Notes: generated from the sequence alone by a model not told the origin. 64,000 nt of DNA from Cognatundibacterium curvum (GCF_014284235.1 NZ_JACOGD010000005.1:248001-312000); one strand, 5' to 3'; shown: positions 19,311-31,313, counted from the stretch's first letter. A program made the numbers and translations.

Positions 19311-19949
19311 ATGAAATCACTTTTTTCCCGCTTTGTTATCGCTTTGATGGCAAGTCTTAGCATAGGCAGTGCTGCGATGGCACAGGAAGCACCAGATCAA
19401 TTAGTTAAACGTCTGAGCCAGGAAATCCTGGATCTGGCTAAAAACGATAAGGACATCCAGGCAGGTAATCAAAAGCGCGTATATGACATGGTAGAAAATA
19501 AAATTCTGCCTTATATCGACTTCCCTAGAATGACTTCGTTGGCCGCCGGTAAAAGCTGGCGCGAAGCCACGCCTGAGCAACAAAAGCAGCTGACTAACGA
19601 ATTCCGCACCTTGCTGGTATTTACGTATTCCGGCGCGATTTCCCAGATTAAGGATCAGCGTGTGGAATTCAAACCTTTACGTGCTGCTCCGGAAGATACC
19701 GAAGTTGAAGTTCGTTCCCAGGTGATTCAATCCCGTGGTGAGCCGATTCAGTTAAACTATCGGCTCGAAAAGCTGGCTACAGGCTGGAAGATCTATGACA
19801 TCAATGTACTGGGAGCCTGGCTGGTTGAAACGTACAAAGGCAGTTTTTCTGCTGAAATCAGCAAATCTGGTATCGATGGTTTGATCAAAACTCTGGTTGA
19901 AAAGAATAAAAAACTGGCGGCAGCTTCGGCTAAATCTGGTTCAAAATAA
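19311..19949 (+). CDS. mlaC: Periplasmic phospholipid shuttle protein
   Basis: A 212-residue Ttg2D/MlaC-family protein with a signal peptide cleaved near AMAQEA. The conserved DFPRMTSLAAGKSWREATPEQQ and WKIYDINVLGAWLVETYK segments identify it. MlaC carries phospholipid between MlaA and MlaFEDB. AAGGA precedes the ATG. The Lys/Ala-rich end is usual. Confidence 0.94.
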   Translation: MKSLFSRFVIALMASLSIGSAAMAQEAPDQLVKRLSQEILDLAKNDKDIQAGNQKRVYDMVENKILPYIDFPRMTSLAAGKSWREATPEQQKQLTNEFRTLLVFTYSGAISQIKDQRVEFKPLRAAPEDTEVEVRSQVIQSRGEPIQLNYRLEKLATGWKIYDINVLGAWLVETYKGSFSAEISKSGIDGLIKTLVEKNKKLAAASAKSGSK

Positions 19950-19959
19950 TAGGTGATCT

Positions 19960-20247
19960 GTGTTTACTGTCGGTCAGGAACTCACTCAGGACAACGCGAT
20001 GCAAGTCATTGCTGCAGGTAAGGCAGCGATACTCGCAGGAGAAACTGAGTTTGATTTCTCCGGACTTTCCCGTCTGGATTCTTCTGCGGTCGCAGCCATG
20101 ATAGAGTGGCAGCGACAATTATTGACGAAAAGTCAGCAAATTACTTGTCTTCAAGTTCCTGCCGGGCTGGAAAGCCTGATCCGCCTTTACGGGCTCAGCG
20201 AGCAATTCGCTACCCACGCCTCTGTACAAACACCTGAGCGACATTGA
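19960..20247 (+). CDS. mlaB: STAS-domain subunit of the Mla transporter
   Basis: A 95-residue cytoplasmic STAS protein (FDFSGLSRLDSSAVAAMIEWQR), the MlaB subunit that binds MlaF and supports transporter activity. It starts at GTG (19960) right after an AGGTGAT site and 10 bp after mlaC. It closes the mlaFEDACB operon. A CCTGAA/TTCAGG hairpin (20271-20288) follows without a T run. Confidence 0.88.
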   Translation: MFTVGQELTQDNAMQVIAAGKAAILAGETEFDFSGLSRLDSSAVAAMIEWQRQLLTKSQQITCLQVPAGLESLIRLYGLSEQFATHASVQTPERH

Positions 20248-20317
20248 CGCTCACGGCTACGAGCCACTGGCCTGAACGAAGTTTCAGGTCAGTCCGGTTC
20301 TCTCTCTGAAAATCCCC

Positions 20318-20323
20318 TATAAT
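20318..20323 (+). promoter_or_regulatory. Possible -10 element for the ABC transporter pair
   Basis: TATAAT lies 76 bp before the ATPase start codon. No good -35 sits at the right spacing, so support is limited to the hexamer and its location. Confidence 0.3.
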
Positions 20324-20374
20324 CAAAGGTTTCGCCACTGAAAATTGGCGCTCACCTTAAATCCACTTTCTGAA

Positions 20375-20388
20375 TGCACTTAAGTGCA
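20375..20388. promoter_or_regulatory. Perfect 14-bp palindrome TGCACTTAAGTGCA before the ABC ATPase
   Basis: A self-complementary 14-mer ends 10 bp before the ATG at 20399, where a ribosome binding site would be expected. It could be an operator or a translation-control site. No function is known. Confidence 0.45.
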
Positions 20389-20398
20389 AGCACGCCAC

Positions 20399-21319
20399 AT
20401 GGCAGCCATACAAATTAGCAATATTCAAAAGCGTTACCAGTCTTTACAGGCTTTGGGTGGCGTATCACTCTCGATAGAGGAAGGTGAATTTTTCGGTCTG
20501 CTCGGCCCGAACGGCGCTGGTAAAACTACGCTCATTTCTATCCTGGCCGGCCTGAATCGTGCTGACGCTGGCAATATCAGCGTACAGGGGCACGATGTAG
20601 TCAGCGATTATCGCAATGCGCGTCGTAATCTGGGCGTGGTGCCGCAAGAGCTGGTATTTGATCCTTTTTTCACGGTGCGCGAGACTTTGCGCATGCAATC
20701 CGGTTATTTTGGTATTAAGAATAACGACAAGTGGATTGATGAAATCATGGAGAACCTGGATCTGACCAATAAGGCAGATGCCAATATGCGCTCGTTGTCA
20801 GGCGGCATGAAGCGCCGGGTTCTGGTGGCACAGGCGCTGGTACACAAGCCACCGGTGATCGTGCTGGATGAGCCGACCGCGGGTGTTGACGTGGAGTTGC
20901 GTCAGACCTTGTGGAAGTTTATTTCCAGACTGAACCGCGATGGTCATACTATCGTGCTGACTACCCACTATCTGGAAGAAGCTCAGGCGCTGTGCAATCG
21001 CATAGCGATGCTCAAGTCGGGTAAGGTCGTTGCGCTCGACAGTACTGCCGCACTGATACAAAGGATATCCGGTTCGCAGTTACGCATAACGGTTGCAGCC
21101 AGCGGAAATACCCAGTTGCCACCTGCGCTCAGCGATAAAATCATCAGTCATGAAGTGACCGCGGATCCGCGTCAGTTTGTGTTGCGTGTCACCGATTTCA
21201 ATCAGGTTGAATCCATACTGGCGGCTTTCCGTCAGGCGGGTTGTGTGATTGAAGATATGCAGTTGTTACAGGCCGATCTGGAAGATGTCTTCCTGCAGAT
21301 TATGGAGGGCAAACAATGA
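20399..21319 (+). CDS. ABC-2 type exporter ATPase (YadG-like)
   Basis: A 306-residue ABC ATPase with Walker A GPNGAGKTT, signature LSGGMKRRVLVAQAL, Walker B PVIVLDEP and switch TTHYLEEA, plus a C-terminal regulatory region of the NatA/YadG type. I chose ATG 20399 over an in-frame GTG at 20384. It pairs with the permease that overlaps its end by four bases. YadGH-type systems are putative exporters of unknown substrate. The place between mlaB and ibaG suggests an envelope role, but that is inference. Confidence 0.85.
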   Translation: MAAIQISNIQKRYQSLQALGGVSLSIEEGEFFGLLGPNGAGKTTLISILAGLNRADAGNISVQGHDVVSDYRNARRNLGVVPQELVFDPFFTVRETLRMQSGYFGIKNNDKWIDEIMENLDLTNKADANMRSLSGGMKRRVLVAQALVHKPPVIVLDEPTAGVDVELRQTLWKFISRLNRDGHTIVLTTHYLEEAQALCNRIAMLKSGKVVALDSTAALIQRISGSQLRITVAASGNTQLPPALSDKIISHEVTADPRQFVLRVTDFNQVESILAAFRQAGCVIEDMQLLQADLEDVFLQIMEGKQ

Positions 21320-22080
21320 GCAATATGACTGGCTTTAACACCTTGTTGTACAAGGAAGTGCTGCGCTTCTGGAAGGTTGCGACGCAGACCATTACTGCAC
21401 CGGTGATGACAGCTTTACTGTATCTGCTGATTTTTGGCCACGTGCTGGAAGAGCATGTGCAGGTCTATCCGGGTGTGCGCTATACCGCCTTTCTGGTGCC
21501 GGGTCTGGTGATGATGAGTGTGCTGCAGAATTCCTTTGCCAACTCATCTTCCTCGCTGATTCAATCCAAGATCACCGGCAATCTGGTGTTTGTCTTGTTA
21601 CCGCCTTTGTCGCATTGGGAGATTTTTGGTGCTTACGTGCTGGCCGCTATTTTGCGCGGGCTGACGGTGGGTGCGGGTGTGTTTATTGTGACCGCCTGGT
21701 TCGCTGATTTGCATTTCGTCGCGCCGCTGTGGATCGCCTTGTTCGCCTTGCTTGGCGCAGCAATGTTGGGAACCATGGGGCTGATTGCGGGTATCTGGGC
21801 AGAAAAGTTTGACCAGTTAGCGGCATTCCAGAACTTCCTGATCATGCCAGCCACTTTCTTATCCGGGGTGTTTTACTCGATACATTCCTTGCCCCCGTTC
21901 TGGCAGGGCTTGTCTCGCTTTAATCCTTTCTTTTACATGATAGATGGCTTCCGCTTTGGATTTTTTGGCAAATCGGATGTCGATCCTGTATTTAGCTTAT
22001 TGATCGTTACCGTCTTCTTCCTGCTGCTGGCAGGGCTGGCGGTACAAATGCTGCAGCGTGGTTATAAGTTGCGCCACTAA
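21316..22080 (+). CDS. ABC-2 type permease (YadH-like)
   Basis: A 254-residue six-helix permease of the ABC-2 family. Conserved segments include FLVPGLVMMSVLQNSFANSS and FNPFFYMIDGFRFGFFG. It overlaps the preceding ATPase gene (ATGA) and forms the membrane half of the same exporter. The substrate is unknown. Confidence 0.87.
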   Translation: MSNMTGFNTLLYKEVLRFWKVATQTITAPVMTALLYLLIFGHVLEEHVQVYPGVRYTAFLVPGLVMMSVLQNSFANSSSSLIQSKITGNLVFVLLPPLSHWEIFGAYVLAAILRGLTVGAGVFIVTAWFADLHFVAPLWIALFALLGAAMLGTMGLIAGIWAEKFDQLAAFQNFLIMPATFLSGVFYSIHSLPPFWQGLSRFNPFFYMIDGFRFGFFGKSDVDPVFSLLIVTVFFLLLAGLAVQMLQRGYKLRH

Positions 22081-22196
22081 TTTTGAGATATGAAAATAAG
22101 GACTTTCACTGCCGCTACGATCAGCCGTCAGGCGTCAGCAGGCGGCTAAAACGGTAAGTGTAAGTCCTGCTAACCAGAAACCAGATAGCCAGAAAG

Positions 22197-23688
<1,492 letters not shown>

Positions 23689-23689
<1 letters not shown>

Positions 23690-24342
23690 TGGGATCACAA
23701 TTAACGCTTGCGCTCTCCAAAGGGCGGATTTTTGAAGAAACCCTGCCCTTACTTGAAGAGGCAGGTATACGCGTCACCGAAGACCCCGAAAAATCCCGCA
23801 AACTGATCCTGGCCACCAGCGATCCTGATGTGCGCGTGATCATCGTGCGGGCCTCCGATGTGCCAACTTATGTACAGTATGGCGCGGCCGACTTCGGTGT
23901 CGCCGGTAAGGATGTGCTGCATGAGCATGGCGGTGAAGGCCTGTATCAGCCTATCGATCTGCACATCGCGAAATGCCGCGTTTCTGTTGCGGTGTCGGCC
24001 GGTTTTGATTACGAGAATGCGGTACGTCAGGGCGCACGTCTGCGCGTGGCGACAAAATATACCGAAACCGCGCGTCAGCATTTCGCCAGCAAAGGCGTGC
24101 ACGTAGACCTGATCAAGTTGTACGGCTCTATGGAGTTAGCGCCGCTGGTGGGGCTGGCCGACGCCATCGTTGATCTGGTGAGTACCGGCAGTACACTGCG
24201 AGCCAATAATCTGGTCGAGGTCGAGCATATTATGGACATCTCCTCGCGCCTGGTCGTGAATCAGGCAGCGTTGAAATTAAAGCGTGAACGTCTGCAACCT
24301 ATCCTGGCTGCATTTGAGCGCGCATCTTTGTCTAAAGCATAA
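23689..24342 (+). CDS. hisG: ATP phosphoribosyltransferase, short form
   Basis: Catalyses the first step of histidine synthesis (ATP + PRPP to phosphoribosyl-ATP). At 217 residues it is the short HisG form, without the C-terminal regulatory domain. Such enzymes need the HisZ partner, which is not in this window. Typical segments: [33 protein letters not shown], and [18 protein letters not shown]. Confidence 0.95.
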
Positions 24343-24360
24343 AATCTGAAGAGAATTTTC

Positions 24361-25674
24361 ATGGCATCACTGATTACCCGACTCGACGCATCGGCCCCGG
24401 ATTTTGCAAGCCGCCTGTCTTCTCTGCTCGCCTTTGAGGCTAGCGAAGACGAGGCCATAGACCGCGCTGCGGCGCAGATACTGGCCAGCGTGAAAGCCAG
24501 TGGCGACACCGCGGTATTGGAAGCGACCAATCGCTTTGACCGCTTGCAGGCCAGCAGTGTGGCTGATCTGGAACTGAGTCAGCAGGCTTTGCAGCAGGCA
24601 CTGGACTCACTGACACCGGAGCGCCGGCTGGCGCTGGAAACAGCCGCGCAGCGGGTACGTGCTTACCATGAGCGCCAAAAACAGGAATGTGGTTCTGCCG
24701 GGTTTAGCTATACCGAGGCGGATGGCACAGTGCTGGGCCAGAAAGTTACGCCACTTGATCGCGTCGGTATCTATGTGCCGGGCGGTAAAGCGGCTTACCC
24801 TTCTTCGGTATTGATGAATGCGATTCCAGCCAAAGTGGCCGGAGTCGGCGAAATCATCATGGTGGTGCCGACCCCGGATGGCGTACAAAATCCACTGGTG
24901 CTGGCTGCAGCCGCGATTGCCGGTGTCGACCGCGTATTCACTATTGGTGGTGCGCAGGCAGTTGGCGCGCTGGCCTATGGTACGGCGACCATTCCTCAGG
25001 TCGATAAAATCGTCGGTCCTGGCAACGCCTATGTGGCGGCTGCCAAGCGTCGGGTATTTGGCACGGTCGGTATTGATATGATCGCTGGCCCATCGGAAAT
25101 CCTGGTGTTATGCGATGGCAGTACTGATCCTGACTGGGTGGCGATGGATTTATTTTCTCAGGCTGAGCATGATGAACTGGCGCAGTCCATCCTGTTATGT
25201 CCGGACGAGGCTTACATCGAAGCGGTGCAGGCCAGCATCATCAAGCTGTTACCACAGATGCCGCGTCAGGAAGTGATCCGTACTTCGCTCGCGAATCGTG
25301 GTGCCCTGATTAAAGTCGAGGATATGCAGCAGGCGTGCGAGATCGCCAACAGCATCGCGGCTGAGCATCTGGAAATCTCGGCGGAGCAGCCTCAGCAATG
25401 GGCCGATCAGATACGTCATGCCGGTGCGATGTTCCTGGGCCGCTACTCATCCGAAGCGCTGGGTGATTATTGCGCCGGGCCGAATCATGTGTTGCCGACT
25501 TCGCGTACTGCACGCTTCTCGTCGCCACTGGGCGTCTATGATTTCCAGAAGCGTTCATCCATGATTTATGTGAGTGAACAGGGTGCGCAGACCTTGGGCA
25601 AAGTGGCAGCAGAACTGGCTTACGGCGAGGGATTGCAGGCGCATGCCCGCAGTGCCGAACTGCGTCTGAAGTGA
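24361..25674 (+). CDS. hisD: Histidinol dehydrogenase
   Basis: A zinc-dependent NAD enzyme that oxidises histidinol to histidine in two steps. Full length at 437 residues. Conserved [42 protein letters not shown], the zinc/catalytic region [11 protein letters not shown], and [11 protein letters not shown] near the end. It is followed after 16 bp by the DNA methyltransferase gene. Confidence 0.97.
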   Translation: MASLITRLDASAPDFASRLSSLLAFEASEDEAIDRAAAQILASVKASGDTAVLEATNRFDRLQASSVADLELSQQALQQALDSLTPERRLALETAAQRVRAYHERQKQECGSAGFSYTEADGTVLGQKVTPLDRVGIYVPGGKAAYPSSVLMNAIPAKVAGVGEIIMVVPTPDGVQNPLVLAAAAIAGVDRVFTIGGAQAVGALAYGTATIPQVDKIVGPGNAYVAAAKRRVFGTVGIDMIAGPSEILVLCDGSTDPDWVAMDLFSQAEHDELAQSILLCPDEAYIEAVQASIIKLLPQMPRQEVIRTSLANRGALIKVEDMQQACEIANSIAAEHLEISAEQPQQWADQIRHAGAMFLGRYSSEALGDYCAGPNHVLPTSRTARFSSPLGVYDFQKRSSMIYVSEQGAQTLGKVAAELAYGEGLQAHARSAELRLK

Positions 25675-25690
25675 AGCGCCGGAATATTTC

Positions 25691-26467
25691 ATGACTGAGA
25701 CCTGGCGTAACCGGATTTTTTGCGAAGATGCCCTGCAGGGCATGGCACGCATCCCCGATGCCAGCGTGGATTTGCTGCTGGCTGATCCTCCTTATGGACT
25801 GGGCAAGGACTATGGCAATGATTCTGATAAGCTGGAGTCAGCCGCCTATCTGGACTGGATGACGCAATGGGTGGATGCGGCACTGCCTAAGCTGAAACCG
25901 AATGGCAGCCTGTATATTTTTCTGACCTGGCGTTATTCGCCGGAAGTGTTCGTGATGCTCAAGCAGCGTATGACCATGCTCAATGAAATCATCTGGGACC
26001 GGCGTGTACCCTCTATGGGTGGTACAGTCAGGAAGTATTCTTCGGTGCATGACACCATCGGTTTTTTTGCGAAGGCAAAAGACTATTATTTTGACCTGGA
26101 TGCGATCCGGATTCCTTACGATGCCGCCACCAAAAAAGCGCGGAGCCGTAAGATTTTCGAGGGTGCAAAATGGCTGGAACTGGGATTTAATCCTAAAGAT
26201 GTATGGAGTGTGTCGCGTTTGCATCGCGAGCATGCAGAACGGGAAGACCATCCCACCCAAAAACCGCTCGAAATCATAGAGCGTATGATCAAGGCTTCTT
26301 GCCCACCCGGCGGTGTAGTCTTCGATCCCTTCATGGGCAGCGGCACGACTGCCGTTGCGGCACAACGTTGTGGGCGTGATTATGTCGGTTTTGAGTTAAA
26401 TCCTGACTATTGCGCAATGATAGAGAAGCGTCTGGCTGCCGGTATGGCGCATGAACTGTCTGCCTGA
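25691..26467 (+). CDS. Orphan DNA methyltransferase (N4/N6, beta-type) inside the his operon
   Basis: A 258-residue amino-methyltransferase of the N6_N4_Mtase family, resembling E. coli YhdJ in length and layout. The catalytic DPPY (32-35) precedes the SAM-binding FDPFMGSGTT (211-220), the beta-class order, with a short target region and the HPTQKPLEIIERMI segment between. No restriction enzyme is nearby. It lies between hisD and hisC on the same strand with a 16-bp gap upstream, so it is probably co-transcribed. The target sequence cannot be deduced; a regulatory or housekeeping methyltransferase is the likely role. Confidence 0.88.
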   Translation: MTETWRNRIFCEDALQGMARIPDASVDLLLADPPYGLGKDYGNDSDKLESAAYLDWMTQWVDAALPKLKPNGSLYIFLTWRYSPEVFVMLKQRMTMLNEIIWDRRVPSMGGTVRKYSSVHDTIGFFAKAKDYYFDLDAIRIPYDAATKKARSRKIFEGAKWLELGFNPKDVWSVSRLHREHAEREDHPTQKPLEIIERMIKASCPPGGVVFDPFMGSGTTAVAAQRCGRDYVGFELNPDYCAMIEKRLAAGMAHELSA

Positions 26468-26551
26468 GACGGAGCGTGATTGCGGCTATACCCGTCGCGC
26501 CTGATGCACTGTAAATGTCTTAATGTATGCCTGTATGAGTTGGAGTCGAGA

Positions 26552-27637
26552 TTGAGCGCTTTCCCTGCGGCGGATGTGATCCGTCCTGAAATTGCTGCCC
26601 TGGCAGCCTACCATGTTCCTGATGCAGAAGGCTTTCTGAAGCTTGATGCGATGGAAAACCCGTTTACTTTACCGCCCGCTTTGCAGCAAGAGCTGGCGCA
26701 GCATTTATCGCAAGTCGCATTGAATCGCTACCCGGTACCGTCTTATCAGCAATTGAAGCAGCTGATCGCTGACAAATTGGGCGTACCGGCTGGACGTCCT
26801 GTCGTGCTGGGTAATGGCTCGGACGAATTGATTGCGATGATGTCGGTCGCGTGCGCGCATCCTGGCGCCAAGGTCTTGGCTCCTGTGCCTGGCTTTGTGA
26901 TGTATGCGATGTCGGCCAAATTAGCCGGGATGGAGTTTATCGGCGTGCCATGTCATGCTGATCTGACGCTGGATGTCAGCGCGATGCTGGAAGCGATACA
27001 GCTGCATCGTCCGGCCATCACGTATCTGGCCTATCCGAATAATCCTACCGGCACTTTGTTCGATACTGCCCAGATGGAGCAGATACTGCGCGCAGTGGGT
27101 GATACCGGCATCGTGGTGGTGGATGAGGCTTATCAGCCATTTGCACCTGCCACATTTATGTCCAGACTGGATGAGTTCCCGAATCTGGTCGTCATGCGCA
27201 CAGTCTCCAAGCTGGGACTGGCTGGCATACGGCTAGGCTATATGACCGGACACCCGCAACTGATGCAGGAATTCGAAAAAGTCCGTCCACCCTACAATAT
27301 CAATGTGCTGAGCCAGGCGGCAGCCGAATTTGTGCTGCGCCATGTGGAGGTGCTGGAAGATCAGGCCGCCATACTGCGCGAGCAGCGCAGCGCGCTGGCG
27401 GCTGCATTAGCTGCCTTGCCTGGTGTGCAAGTATTTCCTTCTGCCGCGAATTTTTTGCTGATCCGTGTTGCGAATGCTGAACAAGTGTTCGCGAAATTAG
27501 TCCAACAAAAAGTTTTAGTGAAAAATGTAGGTAAAATGCATAATCTGCTGCACGACTGCTTACGGGTAACCGTCAGCTCTGCAGAAGAAAATGCTTCATT
27601 TCTCGCTGCATTTGCAGCATCTCTTGAAACAACATGA
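26552..27637 (+). CDS. hisC: Histidinol-phosphate aminotransferase
   Basis: PLP enzyme converting imidazole-acetol phosphate to histidinol phosphate. I chose the TTG at 26552, which has GGAG six bases upstream and gives a normal 361-residue protein beginning [14 protein letters not shown]; upstream in-frame starts (26480, 26504) would add an atypical Cys-rich leader. Motifs: [33 protein letters not shown], and the PLP Lys in [12 protein letters not shown]. It overlaps hisB by four bases. Confidence 0.93.
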   Translation: MSAFPAADVIRPEIAALAAYHVPDAEGFLKLDAMENPFTLPPALQQELAQHLSQVALNRYPVPSYQQLKQLIADKLGVPAGRPVVLGNGSDELIAMMSVACAHPGAKVLAPVPGFVMYAMSAKLAGMEFIGVPCHADLTLDVSAMLEAIQLHRPAITYLAYPNNPTGTLFDTAQMEQILRAVGDTGIVVVDEAYQPFAPATFMSRLDEFPNLVVMRTVSKLGLAGIRLGYMTGHPQLMQEFEKVRPPYNINVLSQAAAEFVLRHVEVLEDQAAILREQRSALAAALAALPGVQVFPSAANFLLIRVANAEQVFAKLVQQKVLVKNVGKMHNLLHDCLRVTVSSAEENASFLAAFAASLETT

Positions 27638-28236
27638 CTAAGCCAACAGAACGCATTGCGGCGCTTACCCGCAATACCAATGAGACCCAGATCCGTGTCG
27701 CCATCAATCTCGACGGCAGCGGTAAGCAGAATCTGCACACTGGTGTTCCTTTCCTCGATCATATGCTGGACCAGATCGCCAGACATGGTCTGATTGATCT
27801 GGATATCGAAGCCACCGGTGATTTGCATATCGATGCGCATCATACGGTCGAGGATGTCGGCATTACTCTGGGCATGGCGTTTGCAAAAGCAGTCGGCGAC
27901 AAAAAAGGCATACGTCGTTACGGCCATTCGTATGTGCCGCTGGACGAAGCTTTATCGCGAGTGGTGGTCGATTTTTCTGGCCGTCCCGGTCTCAGTTATC
28001 ACATCCCATTCACCCGTGCCATGATAGGTCAGTTTGATGTCGACCTGACCCGTGAGTTTTTCCAGGGTTTCGTGAATCATGCACTGGTTACGCTGCATAT
28101 CGATAATCTGCGCGGAGATAATGCGCATCATCAGTGTGAAACCGTGTTCAAGGCGTTTGGCCGTGCGCTGCGCATGGCCACAGAGCTTGATGAACGCGCT
28201 GCTGGTACTATCCCATCCACCAAGGGTACTCTCTGA
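27634..28236 (+). CDS. hisB: Imidazoleglycerol-phosphate dehydratase
   Basis: A 200-residue monofunctional IGP dehydratase (no phosphatase domain, as is common outside enterics). Mn-binding His-rich motifs: [29 protein letters not shown] and [20 protein letters not shown]. It starts inside the hisC end (ATGA overlap). Confidence 0.96.
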   Translation: MTKPTERIAALTRNTNETQIRVAINLDGSGKQNLHTGVPFLDHMLDQIARHGLIDLDIEATGDLHIDAHHTVEDVGITLGMAFAKAVGDKKGIRRYGHSYVPLDEALSRVVVDFSGRPGLSYHIPFTRAMIGQFDVDLTREFFQGFVNHALVTLHIDNLRGDNAHHQCETVFKAFGRALRMATELDERAAGTIPSTKGTL

Positions 28237-28286
28237 CATCAGGACTCAATACCGGTTTTCCGGCTGGATAAAACCGGTCCATCATT

Positions 28287-28925
28287 ATGAATAAAATTGT
28301 TGTAGTTGATTATGGTATGGGCAATTTGCGCTCGGTGGCGCAAGCCCTGCGCGCAGTTGCTCCCGAAGCTGAGGTCCTGATTTCCGGTGCAGTCGCCGAT
28401 ATCCGCAGTGCCGATCGTATCGTGTTGCCCGGTCAGGGCGCGATGCCGGATTGTATGCAAAGCCTGCGTGATTCCGGTGTGCAGGAGGCGGTATTGGAAG
28501 CCAGTCGCAGCAAACCGCTGTTTGGTGTCTGCGTTGGCGAACAAATGCTGTTTGACCTGAGCGAGGAAGGAAACACGCCGGGTCTGGGATTATTGCCGGG
28601 TAAAGTGGTACGCTTCCAGCTCGATGGACGTCTGCAGGCAGATGGTTCGCGCTTTAAGGTGCCACAAATGGGTTGGAATCGTGTTGCGCAGTCCCAGCCT
28701 CACCCGCTGTGGCAGGATATTCCTGATCAGAGCTATTTCTATTTCGTGCATAGTTATTTTGCGCAGCCTGAAGTTGCGGCGCACACGGTGGGTGTGACTG
28801 ACTATGGACAGGCTTTTACCTGTGCCGTGGCACGTGACAATCTGTTCGCCACCCAGTTCCATCCGGAAAAGAGTGCGGCAGCAGGCTTGCAACTGTACAA
28901 GAATTTTGTACACTGGAAGCCCTGA
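28287..28925 (+). CDS. hisH: Imidazole glycerol phosphate synthase glutaminase subunit
   Basis: Class I amidotransferase that feeds ammonia to HisF. 212 residues. The nucleophile Cys is in [10 protein letters not shown] and the His/Glu pair in [20 protein letters not shown] at the N-terminus is typical. It works with HisF, encoded just after hisA. Confidence 0.96.
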   Translation: MNKIVVVDYGMGNLRSVAQALRAVAPEAEVLISGAVADIRSADRIVLPGQGAMPDCMQSLRDSGVQEAVLEASRSKPLFGVCVGEQMLFDLSEEGNTPGLGLLPGKVVRFQLDGRLQADGSRFKVPQMGWNRVAQSQPHPLWQDIPDQSYFYFVHSYFAQPEVAAHTVGVTDYGQAFTCAVARDNLFATQFHPEKSAAAGLQLYKNFVHWKP

Positions 28926-29012
28926 GCCTCAGAACAGTCTGCATTTTATTATCTGAATCATTTCTAAATTTTTAGTCTTTTACAGTCTTTTAGACGCCTA
29001 CTTTTTTACATC

Positions 29013-29804
29013 ATGCTGCTCATTCCTGCTATCGACCTCAAAGACGGTCACTGCGTACGCCTCAAACAAGGTGATATGGACCAAGCCACTGTGTTTTCCG
29101 AAGACCCGGCCGAAATGGCCAGGCATTGGCTGAAACAAGGTGCGCGCCGCCTGCATCTGGTCGACCTGAACGGCGCATTTGCCGGTAAGCCTAAGAACGA
29201 AGGCGCAGTGAAGGCAATACTGCAGGCTGTGCGTGACTATGCCGAAGAAACCGATACCGAAGAAATTCCGGTGCAGCTGGGCGGCGGTATCCGCGATCTC
29301 GACACCATAGAACGCTATCTGGATGATGGCCTGTCTTACATCATCATCGGTACAGCGGCAGTGAAGAATCCAGGTTTCCTGGCTGATGCCTGCAGTGCCT
29401 TCCCGGGACAGATCATCGTTGGTATCGACGCCAAGGATGGTAAGGTTGCCACCGATGGCTGGAGTAAATTATCCGGCCATGAAGTGATTGATCTGGCGCA
29501 GAAATTTGAAGGCTATGGCGTAGAAGCCATTATTTACACCGATATCGGACGCGATGGCATGATGGGTGGCGTAAATATCGATGCGACCGTTAAGCTGGCG
29601 CAGGCCGTCTCTATCCCGGTGATTGCATCCGGTGGTGTGCACAATCTGGCCGATGTCGAAGCCCTGTGCGCGGTACAGGACGAAGGCATAGAAGGTGTGA
29701 TCTGTGGCCGCTCGATTTACGAGGGCACGCTGGATCTGGAATCGGCACAATTACGCGCCGACGAATTAAGCGGCGATTTGCCGGAAGAAGATGAGGCCGA
29801 ATGA
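29013..29804 (+). CDS. hisA: ProFAR isomerase
   Basis: A (beta/alpha)8-barrel isomerase that opens the ribose of ProFAR to PRFAR. Catalytic Asp in [13 protein letters not shown] and in [10 protein letters not shown]; phosphate-binding GGGIRD and ASGGV. At 263 residues it is a little longer than usual because of an acidic insert (AEETDTEE) and an acidic C-terminal tail. Overlaps hisF by four bases. Confidence 0.96.
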   Translation: MLLIPAIDLKDGHCVRLKQGDMDQATVFSEDPAEMARHWLKQGARRLHLVDLNGAFAGKPKNEGAVKAILQAVRDYAEETDTEEIPVQLGGGIRDLDTIERYLDDGLSYIIIGTAAVKNPGFLADACSAFPGQIIVGIDAKDGKVATDGWSKLSGHEVIDLAQKFEGYGVEAIIYTDIGRDGMMGGVNIDATVKLAQAVSIPVIASGGVHNLADVEALCAVQDEGIEGVICGRSIYEGTLDLESAQLRADELSGDLPEEDEAE

Positions 29805-30565
29805 CGCTCGCCAAACGTATTATTCCATGTCTGGATGTGACGGCCGGACGCGTAGTCAAAGGGATTAATTTTCAGGAATTACGCGATGCCGGTGATCCGG
29901 TCGAAATCGCGCGTCGCTATGATCAGCAAGGCGCGGATGAAATCACCTTTCTCGATATCACAGCTTCTTCCGATGACCGTGACCTGATCCTGCCGATTAT
30001 TGAAGCGGTTGCTTCTCAGGTATTTATTCCTTTAACGGTAGGCGGCGGCGTGCGCTCCGTCGCCGATGTCAGACGCCTGCTGAATGCCGGTGCGGACAAG
30101 GTCGGCATTAATACGTCTGCCGTGACCAATCCGCAACTGGTGGCCGATGCCGCGCATAAATACGGTTCGCAATGCATCGTCGTGGCGATTGATGCCAAAC
30201 GCATCGCTGACGGCAAATGGGAAGTATTCACCCATGGCGGCCGCAATGCGACCGGACTCGATGCGGTGCAATGGGCACAGAAGATGGCGGAACTCGGTGC
30301 CGGTGAAATTCTGCTGACCAGCATGGATAAAGACGGCACACGCTCTGGCTTCGATCTGGGCCTGACCCGCGCTGTATCGGATGCCGTGTCGATACCTGTG
30401 ATTGCTTCGGGCGGCGTTGGTGGTTTGCAGGACTTAGCCGATGGCATCAAGCTGGGCGGCGCCGATGCGGTGCTTGCCGCCAGTATTTTCCATTATGGTC
30501 AGCATACAGTAGGCGAAGCCAAGCAGTTTATGGCGGCGCAGGGTATTCCTATGAGGTTGTTATGA
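29801..30565 (+). CDS. hisF: Imidazole glycerol phosphate synthase cyclase subunit
   Basis: A barrel enzyme that uses HisH-derived ammonia to form imidazole glycerol phosphate and AICAR. 254 residues, with catalytic Asp in [15 protein letters not shown] and in VVAIDAKR, and the phosphate-binding GGGVRS and ASGGVG loops. Coupled to hisA and hisI by four-base overlaps at both ends. Confidence 0.97.
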   Translation: MTLAKRIIPCLDVTAGRVVKGINFQELRDAGDPVEIARRYDQQGADEITFLDITASSDDRDLILPIIEAVASQVFIPLTVGGGVRSVADVRRLLNAGADKVGINTSAVTNPQLVADAAHKYGSQCIVVAIDAKRIADGKWEVFTHGGRNATGLDAVQWAQKMAELGAGEILLTSMDKDGTRSGFDLGLTRAVSDAVSIPVIASGGVGGLQDLADGIKLGGADAVLAASIFHYGQHTVGEAKQFMAAQGIPMRLL

Positions 30566-30963
30566 GTGCAGCAAAATGGCTCAATAAAGTACGCTGGGAC
30601 GATCAGGGGCTGGTGCCTGTGATCGCTCAGGAAGCAAGCAGTAATGATGTGTTGATGTTCGCCTGGATGAATCGCGAAGCCTTGTCGCGTACCGTGGAAC
30701 TGGGGGAGGCCGTGTATTGGAGCCGCTCCCGTAAAAAACTGTGGCACAAGGGCGAAGAGTCTGGCCATGTGCAGAAAGTGCTGGAAATCCGTCTCGATTG
30801 TGATGAAGACGTGGTGCTGCTGAAGATAGAACAGGTCGACAGTATCGCCTGTCATACCGGCAGACATTCCTGTTTTTTTCAGAAATTTGAAGGCACTTTA
30901 CATGATGGTGACTGGCAGGCTGTCGATCCTGTCCTGAAAGATCCGGAAAGCATATACAAATGA
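30562..30963 (+). CDS. hisI: Phosphoribosyl-AMP cyclohydrolase
   Basis: A 133-residue separate PRA-CH (not fused to HisE). Motifs: [24 protein letters not shown], the metal-binding DCDEDVVL, and the zinc-binding [10 protein letters not shown]. Coupled to hisE by a four-base overlap. Confidence 0.96.
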   Translation: MSAAKWLNKVRWDDQGLVPVIAQEASSNDVLMFAWMNREALSRTVELGEAVYWSRSRKKLWHKGEESGHVQKVLEIRLDCDEDVVLLKIEQVDSIACHTGRHSCFFQKFEGTLHDGDWQAVDPVLKDPESIYK

Positions 30964-31313
30964 GCGTAGTACAACAAAGCATACTGGAGCGTCTGGCCGA
31001 CATCATCGAGAGCCGCAAGCTGGCCAACGGTGGTGATCCGGCGAGTTCCTATGTCGCTAAATTATTCAGCAAAGGCGATGACGCCATCCTGAAAAAAATC
31101 GGCGAAGAAGCCACAGAAACCGTGATGGCCGCCAAGGATGCGCGCGTTTCCGGTGATGCCAGCCAGGTTTTATATGAATGTGCTGACCTCTGGTTTCATT
31201 CTCTTGTCATGTTAGCCCAGTATGATTTGCGCCCTCAGCAGGTATTAGATGAGCTGGCGCGGCGTGAGGGATTATCGGGTTTAGAGGAAAAAGCATCCCG
31301 TCAGGATGCCTGA
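30960..31313 (+). CDS. hisE: Phosphoribosyl-ATP pyrophosphatase
   Basis: A 117-residue all-alpha MazG-type pyrophosphatase for the second histidine step. The metal-binding [15 protein letters not shown] and [14 protein letters not shown] segments are conserved. Last his gene of the cluster. The HIT-protein gene follows after 55 bp. Confidence 0.95.
   Translation: MSVVQQSILERLADIIESRKLANGGDPASSYVAKLFSKGDDAILKKIGEEATETVMAAKDARVSGDASQVLYECADLWFHSLVMLAQYDLRPQQVLDELARREGLSGLEEKASRQDA

Noticed and set aside
25691..26467. Restriction-modification system
   Set aside because: Only the methyltransferase is present; neighbours on both sides are his genes.
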